The notes beneath the pieces are model-generated. The model was not told where the DNA came from and did not search any database. It saw nothing but the letters and a program-made list of their open reading frames with translations. DNA of 20,022 nucleotides from JADJNW01 sp964596135. Lineage in GTDB: Bacteria; Bacteroidota; Bacteroidia; Chitinophagales; Saprospiraceae. Shown here piece after piece: positions 16,183-20,022 of the stretch (position 1 is its first letter; every line of letters begins with the position of its first letter). The position numbers were made by a program, and so were the translations under genes. The DNA lies in assembly GCA_964596135.1 (NCBI GenBank), contig CAZQTF010000049.1:1-20022 (forward strand), given 5' to 3'.

Positions 16183-16911
16183 ATGTCTGCCGAGAGAAAT
16201 ACTTGTTTTATTAAAAATACTTATATTTCGCAAGTAATTCCCCAATGCCTCTTTTTTCTTCTCTTCATCCCATGTCATAGCGAATTTTCGGCTAAACCAA
16301 AGAGCAGTTGGCAAAATAAATTTGTTGATTCTAAAATTAGAGAGAGCGTGTTATACAAAGTAAAACTCAAAAACGCGGATGACGTGGTGTTGTTGGACGA
16401 CAAGGTATATGAATACCTTTCTACCGACCCCTACCTTGTCAAGGTTGATTTTATCAACAATTTGCGCAAGCACTCCAGCGGATGCGCTGTTTTTCAGAAA
16501 ACCTGGAAAAAAGCAGACGGAGGCTACAAGACGGAAACCATTTATTTGCACAAAATCATTGCAGAAAAATTTCTCAATGATGGCAAAACCAGGGACAAAA
16601 ACCTGGTGGGCGCCAAAAATGGCAACAAATTGGACTGCCGTTTGGAAAACATCGTCTATCGCTCCCGATCGGTTGCTAGCCGCAAGCGCAAAACCAGTAG
16701 CCGCGCCGGCTACACGGGCGTGTACAAGGAAAATAACCGCTACCGGGCGGTGATCTCTGTCAATCGGAAATCTATTCACATCGGCATGTTCCCGACTGCC
16801 GAAGAAGCAGCCTTGGCTTACAATAAAAAGTCGAGAGAATTGTATGGTGAAGATGGTAAAATAAACATTATAAAGCCAAAGAAAAACAACGAGGAAGAAT
16901 CCCTCAGCTGA
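16183..16911 (+). CDS. HNH-AP2 domain protein with altered HNH core
   Basis: Up to 242 residues. Residues about 172-228 form an AP2/ERF DNA-binding domain (GYTGVYKENNRYRAVI, then IHIGMFPTAEEAALAYN). Residues about 120-160 match the HNH_3 region that often precedes AP2 in homing-type endonucleases: LHKIIAEKF (His123), then KNGNKLDCRLENI. The catalytic DH pair expected before NGN is GA (143-144), so nuclease activity is doubtful. The ATG at 16183 is the only early ATG in frame, but the first 50 or so residues look unlike coding sequence; a GTG at 16348 (187 residues) begins close to the conserved part and may be the true start. It may be a domesticated homing-endonuclease relative acting as a DNA-binding protein. 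It converges on mnmD with 17 bases between. Confidence 0.75.
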   Translation: MSAERNTCFIKNTYISQVIPQCLFFLLFIPCHSEFSAKPKSSWQNKFVDSKIRESVLYKVKLKNADDVVLLDDKVYEYLSTDPYLVKVDFINNLRKHSSGCAVFQKTWKKADGGYKTETIYLHKIIAEKFLNDGKTRDKNLVGAKNGNKLDCRLENIVYRSRSVASRKRKTSSRAGYTGVYKENNRYRAVISVNRKSIHIGMFPTAEEAALAYNKKSRELYGEDGKINIIKPKKNNEEESLS

Positions 16912-16928
16912 CGTGGTGCATAAAAGCG

Positions 16929-17600
16929 TCAGGATGGCTTTATGCCGCGGGTCATCTCCCGCTTGCCCGGCGGACCTGGTAAGGTTTCCAACTGGAAACC
17001 AACGCTTTTCAGGGTTCTTTTTACGCTTCCTTTAGCGCTGTAAGTGACAAAGACGCCTCCGGGGACGAGTGCTGCAAAGGCTCTTTGCAATACGGCTGCT
17101 TCCCAGAGTTCTGGCTGAACGGAAGGAGCAAAGGCATCAAAATAGACAACGTCAAATTGCGCAGGGTAATCAACATTTTCAAATCTGCTAAGCTTTTTTT
17201 GGAAGGAGAAGAACGGGGTAAGCTGCTGGTTCATTTCCGGGGTGCATTCGTGCATCTGCAAAAATGCCGACTGAAAATGGGGCGCGCCCAGAAGGGTGGG
17301 GTAGTTGAGCTGAATTGCCTGTTCCACGCTGATCGGGAAAGCCTCAATCGCTTCATAATGAATATTCCAGCCATGCTGGGCAGCCTCCAGCAGGGTTAGA
17401 AATGCATTTAATCCTGAGCCAAAACCAAATTCCAGGATTCCTAAGTCCTTTTTCGCCAGAGCTTTAGCATATAAACCTGCTTCGATGAAGACATGCCGCG
17501 ACTCTTGCACTGCGCCGTAACGAGAGTGATAGCTTACGCCGTATTCTTTCGATACAATCGAATGAGACCCGTCCTGCGTTTCAAAAATCAGCCCGTCCAT
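16929..17600 (-). CDS. mnmD: tRNA 5-methylaminomethyl-2-thiouridine methyltransferase MnmD
   Basis: A 223-residue SAM-dependent methyltransferase that converts the 5-aminomethyl group of wobble uridine 34 to 5-methylaminomethyl in certain tRNAs; equivalent to the N-terminal domain of E. coli MnmC without its oxidase half. Diagnostic segments are YGAVQESRHVFIEAGL, the SAM motif LEFGFGSGLNAF (about 56-67), the catalytic-region motif YFDAFAPSVQPELWE, and the C-terminal YSAKGSVKRTL followed by GPPGKREMTRG. Stand-alone MnmD is usual in Bacteroidota. It is the last gene of a minus-strand cluster, 79 bases after ytxJ; that gap contains no obvious terminator, so read-through is plausible. Confidence 0.93.
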   Translation of the reverse strand: MDGLIFETQDGSHSIVSKEYGVSYHSRYGAVQESRHVFIEAGLYAKALAKKDLGILEFGFGSGLNAFLTLLEAAQHGWNIHYEAIEAFPISVEQAIQLNYPTLLGAPHFQSAFLQMHECTPEMNQQLTPFFSFQKKLSRFENVDYPAQFDVVYFDAFAPSVQPELWEAAVLQRAFAALVPGGVFVTYSAKGSVKRTLKSVGFQLETLPGPPGKREMTRGIKPS

Positions 17601-17679
17601 TGCGTTTCCGGTTGGGAAAATGGTGAATTGCCAATTGTTTATTGCTGATTTTGAGTTAAAGTAGTCACCATCTATACAA

Positions 17680-18024
17680 TTAACGACAAGCGATACTTTC
17701 TTTCAATTCTTCAGCGGAAATATCCAAATGAGAGGCATCGTAGATGCACTCGCCGTTTCGAATGAGTAGCAACTGAGGTGATTCATGATGCACCTCAAAA
17801 TATCTGGCGGCTTCCTGCGAGATACCCCGATACTCGATCACATCCAAGAAATAAGCAGCAATTTCTGATTCCATAAAATCCCAGCCACTTTCCAGGCGAT
17901 ACCTGGAAATGCTGCTCAGTGAGCACCGCGTGCTATGCTTGTATATGATGCAGGGGCGTTGATACGAAAGCGCTGCTATTTCTTCGATTTGTTCTTTGCG
18001 ATCGAGCGTTTTCCAGTTAATCAT
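17680..18024 (-). CDS. ytxJ: bacilliredoxin-like protein YtxJ (BrxC family)
   Basis: A 114-residue thioredoxin-fold protein of the YtxJ family, which in bacillithiol-making bacteria removes bacillithiol from protein cysteines. The family active site (KHSTxCPIS in Bacillus) appears as KHSTRCSLS with Cys34; a second cysteine, Cys25, lies just before it. The second half matches the family (AYFLDVIEYRGIS, then FEVHHESPQLLLIRNGE). The PI pair after the active cysteine is SL, a mild change. Its start codon lies two bases beyond the stop codon of a small lipoprotein gene, so the two are probably translationally coupled. The presence of the gene suggests the host makes bacillithiol; the biosynthetic genes are not in the window. 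Confidence 0.88.
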   Translation of the reverse strand: MINWKTLDRKEQIEEIAALSYQRPCIIYKHSTRCSLSSISRYRLESGWDFMESEIAAYFLDVIEYRGISQEAARYFEVHHESPQLLLIRNGECIYDASHLDISAEELKESIACR

Positions 18025-18026
18025 TA

Positions 18027-18185
18027 TTAAAAAAACATTTGCACCAGCCCTTTTAAAACATCCAGCACGTCAACCGAAAAATTGGTTGGGCAGCCGTAGC
18101 CGCGATTGCAGGAAGAAAAAGCCATCAAAATAGCTGCTGCAAAAACAATTTTTGCAAAGTTTTTTACGAGGGATTTGTTTTTCAT
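18027..18185 (-). CDS. small predicted lipoprotein, 52 residues
   Basis: Read directly from the minus strand: ATG at 18185-18183, TAA at 18029-18027. The N-terminus has three lysines in the first eight residues, a hydrophobic core (AKIVFAAAILMAF), then the lipobox FSSC with Cys26 as the predicted lipidation site. The mature part is only 27 residues, starting CNRGYGCPTNFSVD, with a second cysteine (Cys32) and a hydrophobic tail (VLKGLVQMFF). The family is not recognised. A clean lipoprotein signal, an unbroken frame, and a gap of two bases to ytxJ support a real gene. It may be an envelope protein co-expressed with the redox gene downstream; function unknown. Confidence 0.7.
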   Translation of the reverse strand: MKNKSLVKNFAKIVFAAAILMAFSSCNRGYGCPTNFSVDVLDVLKGLVQMFF

Positions 18186-18235
18186 TGAATACTGATTTTG
18201 TTGATATGTTCACAGATTATTTGAATGACTTTGAA

Positions 18236-18299
18236 ACAACCCTACAAACGATTCGGTTGTCAGGGTTATTTTATGACTTTTGACAACCTTGACGAATCG
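18236..18299. promoter_or_regulatory. nested inverted repeats between divergent genes
   Basis: GGTTGTCA (18255-18262) is the exact reverse complement of TGACAACC (18281-18288). The symmetry extends outward to CGATTC (18249-18254) and GAATCG (18294-18299) after a 5-base insertion. The central arm can also pair leftward: ACAACC (18236-18241) with GGTTGT (18255-18260), and AACCCT (18238-18243) with AGGGTT (18262-18267). The two hairpins are mutually exclusive. No gene overlaps. It lies about 50 bases upstream of the lipoprotein gene and about 180 upstream of pdhB. It could be a dimeric repressor site or an RNA switch. Confidence 0.45.
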
Positions 18300-18418
18300 C
18301 TGCAAAATTTTTACAAAAATAACATTTATAACCGATATGGAATAAGCCTTTTTTAATAAGATTCAAACCACAGTGGCAAAAACTTGTTGAATAGATGTGC
18401 AAAAAAGATCGTACTGCT

Positions 18419-18426
18419 TATTTTTG
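18419..18426 (+). promoter_or_regulatory. Bacteroidota-type -7 promoter box upstream of pdhB
   Basis: TATTTTTG matches the Bacteroidota -7 consensus TAnnTTTG exactly. It lies 49 bases before the pdhB start codon, giving a plausible short leader. No convincing TTG element is found at the expected -33 distance; the nearest TTG pair (18384-18389) is about ten bases too far upstream. No Shine-Dalgarno sequence precedes the start. Confidence 0.4.
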
Positions 18427-18475
18427 TGTGTTCTAAAAGAAATATTGAACATTCAAACCTTGAACTGAAAATACG

Positions 18476-19462
18476 ATGGCAAGAAAAATAGCATTGCGCG
18501 ATGCCTTGCGCGAAGCAATGGTGGAAGAAATGCGCCGCGACGAAACAGTGTTTCTGATGGGGGAAGAGGTTGCAGAGTACAACGGCGCCTACAAAGTAAG
18601 TAAAGGCATGCTGGACGAATTCGGACCCAAGCGGGTGATTGACACTCCCATTGCCGAACTTGGCTTTGCTGGCATCGGGGTAGGCGCTGCGATGAACGGT
18701 TTGCGCCCGATCGTGGAATTTATGACCTGGAATTTTGCTGTACTGGCTTTCGACCAAATTGTGAATAACGCTGCCAAAACACTCTCGCAATCGGCAGGGC
18801 AATTCAAATGCCCGATTGTTTTTCGCGGACCCTCGGGTTCGGCGGGGCAGTTGGCGCAGCAGCATTCGCAGACGTTTGAAAGCTGGCTGGGCAACGTGCC
18901 GGGGCTGAAGGTGATTTCCTGCGTTGATCCGGCAGATGCCAAAGGTTTACTCAAATCCGCCATTCGCGACGACGATCCGGTTTGTGTAATGGAATCAGAA
19001 CTTTTGTACGGATACGAAGGTGAAGTGCCCGATGGTGAATACCTGGTGCCGATTGGTGTGGCTGCGGTACGCAAATATGGCGCTGACGTGACGCTGGTGT
19101 CGTTCAACAAAATGATGCTCCCAACGCTGGAAGCTGCTCAGGAATTGGCAAAGGAAGGTATTGACGCTGAAGTGATTGACCTGCGCACTATTCGTCCGCT
19201 AGACATTCGCACGGTGGTAGCATCGGTAAAAAAAACCAATCGTTTGGTGGTCATTGACGAAAGCTGGCCTTTTGCCGGCATCTCGGCGGAAGTGGCTTAC
19301 GAAGTGCAAAAATACGCTTTTGACTATCTCGACGCACCGGTGACGCGCGTCAACTCGGCGGATACTTCGCTGGGCTACGCCCCTACTTTTGTGGAAGAAT
19401 ATCTGCCCAACGCTGAAAAAATTATCCGTGCCGTAAAAGAAGTGATGTACGTGACACATTAA
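18476..19462 (+). CDS. pdhB: pyruvate dehydrogenase complex E1 component, beta subunit
   Basis: A 328-residue subunit of the heterotetrameric E1 that decarboxylates pyruvate with TPP and hands the acetyl group to lipoyl-E2. It has the transketolase-like pyrimidine-binding domain (about 4-175) and the C-terminal transketolase domain (about 195-320). The motif VIDTPIAELGFAGIGVGAA contains Glu61, the residue that contacts the TPP aminopyrimidine. RGPSGSAGQLAQQHSQTFESW and the C-terminal RVNSADTSLGYAP also match pyruvate-type E1 beta better than branched-chain forms. The alpha subunit and E2 are not adjacent; the strong terminator after the gene suggests single-gene transcription. The gene gives the host an oxidative route parallel to PFOR. 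Confidence 0.94.
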   Translation: MARKIALRDALREAMVEEMRRDETVFLMGEEVAEYNGAYKVSKGMLDEFGPKRVIDTPIAELGFAGIGVGAAMNGLRPIVEFMTWNFAVLAFDQIVNNAAKTLSQSAGQFKCPIVFRGPSGSAGQLAQQHSQTFESWLGNVPGLKVISCVDPADAKGLLKSAIRDDDPVCVMESELLYGYEGEVPDGEYLVPIGVAAVRKYGADVTLVSFNKMMLPTLEAAQELAKEGIDAEVIDLRTIRPLDIRTVVASVKKTNRLVVIDESWPFAGISAEVAYEVQKYAFDYLDAPVTRVNSADTSLGYAPTFVEEYLPNAEKIIRAVKEVMYVTH

Positions 19463-19500
19463 AACGGATATTTTGTTATTAGCATCAATCCAAAATGGCA

Positions 19501-19536
19501 AAAACAGCAGGCTCGATCGCTCAAGTCTGCTGTTTT
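19501..19536. terminator. strong intrinsic terminator after pdhB
   Basis: AAAACAGCAG (19501-19510) pairs perfectly with CTGCTGTTTT (19527-19536). Adding GCT and AGT with one G-T wobble gives a 13-pair stem around a 10-base loop. TTTT in the stem and GTCTTTT after it supply the U-tract on the + strand; the A-run on the left does so for the minus strand. It separates pdhB from the convergent hemerythrin-like gene. Confidence 0.9.
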
Positions 19537-19557
19537 GTCTTTTACCAGGATTGAATT

Positions 19558-20022
19558 TTAACTCAGCGCACTTTCCAACTGCTTCAGGTCTTTTTCGCTC
19601 AGTACTTCCTGCAACATTTCCAAAATAGCTTTGAAAAATGGCTCCGGAGCATTGACTTTGAATGTCCTCAACAAACCCGCGCGGGTGCTGTGATTCAGCG
19701 CCGGCAGCATGAAACGCCACATGGTGAGGAGGTCTTCCGGTTTGTTTTTACTGAGGATTTCTTTGCGATGTCCCAGAATTTCCTCATCTGTAAAGTACTG
19801 GTAAATAAGAGGTTGTATTTCTATTTCCTCGTCGAGCATATGTGACAGATGCAAACCATGCAATTCGCTAAGCTTCTGATAGAATTGAGCGCCGAGGTCG
19901 CTTACATCCTGCCCTTCGGCTGCCAGTAGATGAATAGCTTCCAATTGCTGTTCCAACGCGTGCTGCAAATCTTCCAGATGCTCGTGATCGTCGCGTTCGT
20001 GCTCGGTGTAACCAGGGGCGCG
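19558..20022 (-). CDS. hemerythrin-like domain protein, 5' end outside the window
   Basis: At least 155 residues are in the window, and the frame stays open to the right edge: before the TTG at 19968 it continues upstream as RAPGYTEHERDDHEHLED, so that TTG is not the start. The protein is helical and rich in His, Glu and Asp. HERDDHEHLE and the later LHGLHLSHMLDEE contain His-x3-Glu patterns as in hemerythrin-type di-iron ligand sets. The second half (MWRFMLPALNHSTRAGLL, then the AILEMLQEVLSEKDLKQL end) looks like the C-terminal extension seen in some hemerythrin-domain proteins. Possible roles are oxygen, nitric oxide or iron handling. Family assignment is moderate because the N-terminal ligands lie partly beyond the window. 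Confidence 0.7.
   Translation of the reverse strand, partial: RAPGYTEHERDDHEHLEDLQHALEQQLEAIHLLAAEGQDVSDLGAQFYQKLSELHGLHLSHMLDEEIEIQPLIYQYFTDEEILGHRKEILSKNKPEDLLTMWRFMLPALNHSTRAGLLRTFKVNAPEPFFKAILEMLQEVLSEKDLKQLESALS

Noticed and set aside
16057..16314. An 85-residue open frame on the - strand upstream of the receptor
   Set aside because: No recognisable motif; it crosses the probable promoter region and overlaps the HNH-AP2 gene.
16908..16932. CTGACG/CGTCAG hairpin across the two convergent stop codons
   Set aside because: The 6-pair stem has a long loop and no T-tract on either side, so I do not call it a terminator.
1..20022. tRNA, rRNA, CRISPR arrays, insertion sequences or prophage genes
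   Set aside because: No cloverleaf, regular spacer-repeat pattern, transposase or phage gene was recognised on either strand.

Overview
The window suggests a member of the Bacteroidota, probably of the Saprospiria type. The evidence is a C-terminal type IX secretion sorting domain, a TonB-dependent receptor with an N-terminal carboxypeptidase-regulatory-like domain, a stand-alone MnmD, a YtxJ-type bacilliredoxin, and start codons without visible Shine-Dalgarno sequences. The exact taxon cannot be fixed from the sequence alone. The gene mix points to a facultative lifestyle: oxygen-sensitive pyruvate:ferredoxin oxidoreductase and an NAD-linked hydrogenase sit in the same 20 kb as the E1 beta subunit of aerobic pyruvate dehydrogenase.

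Positions 63-11515 (+ strand) form one long redox block with two modules. The first (63-6490) holds a GltD/PreT-like FAD- and NAD(P)-binding Fe-S flavoprotein, a full-length pyruvate:ferredoxin (flavodoxin) oxidoreductase, and a dihydroorotate-dehydrogenase-like (PreA-like) FMN barrel protein. The second (6539-11515) is a bidirectional NAD-linked [NiFe] hydrogenase of the Hox type (group 3d): HoxF, a single polypeptide that fuses HoxU (diaphorase Fe-S subunit) to HoxY (hydrogenase small subunit), HoxH, and the maturation protease HoxW. Together the modules could pass electrons between pyruvate, ferredoxin, NAD(P)H and H2. No Hyp maturation genes and no separate HoxE are present here. A hairpin at 11538-11567 closes the block.

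Positions 11611-15980 (- strand) hold a two-gene outer-membrane/secreted unit: a TonB-dependent receptor followed by a T9SS-exported alpha/beta-hydrolase-fold protein whose nucleophile serine position is glycine. Then come an HNH-AP2 protein with an altered HNH core (16183-16911, + strand) and a minus-strand cluster of a 52-residue lipoprotein (18027-18185, found by reading the intergenic sequence), YtxJ and MnmD. A divergent intergenic region with nested inverted repeats and a Bacteroidota-type -7 box leads to pdhB (18476-19462), which ends in a strong hairpin terminator. The window closes inside a hemerythrin-like gene on the minus strand, whose 5' end lies outside.

The most unusual items are the HoxU-HoxY fusion, with an A7 run at its junction where loss of one A would create an immediate stop; the redistribution of the ferredoxin domain between the PreT-like and PreA-like proteins that flank PFOR; the apparently serine-less exported hydrolase; the altered HNH core; and the alternative hairpins upstream of pdhB.
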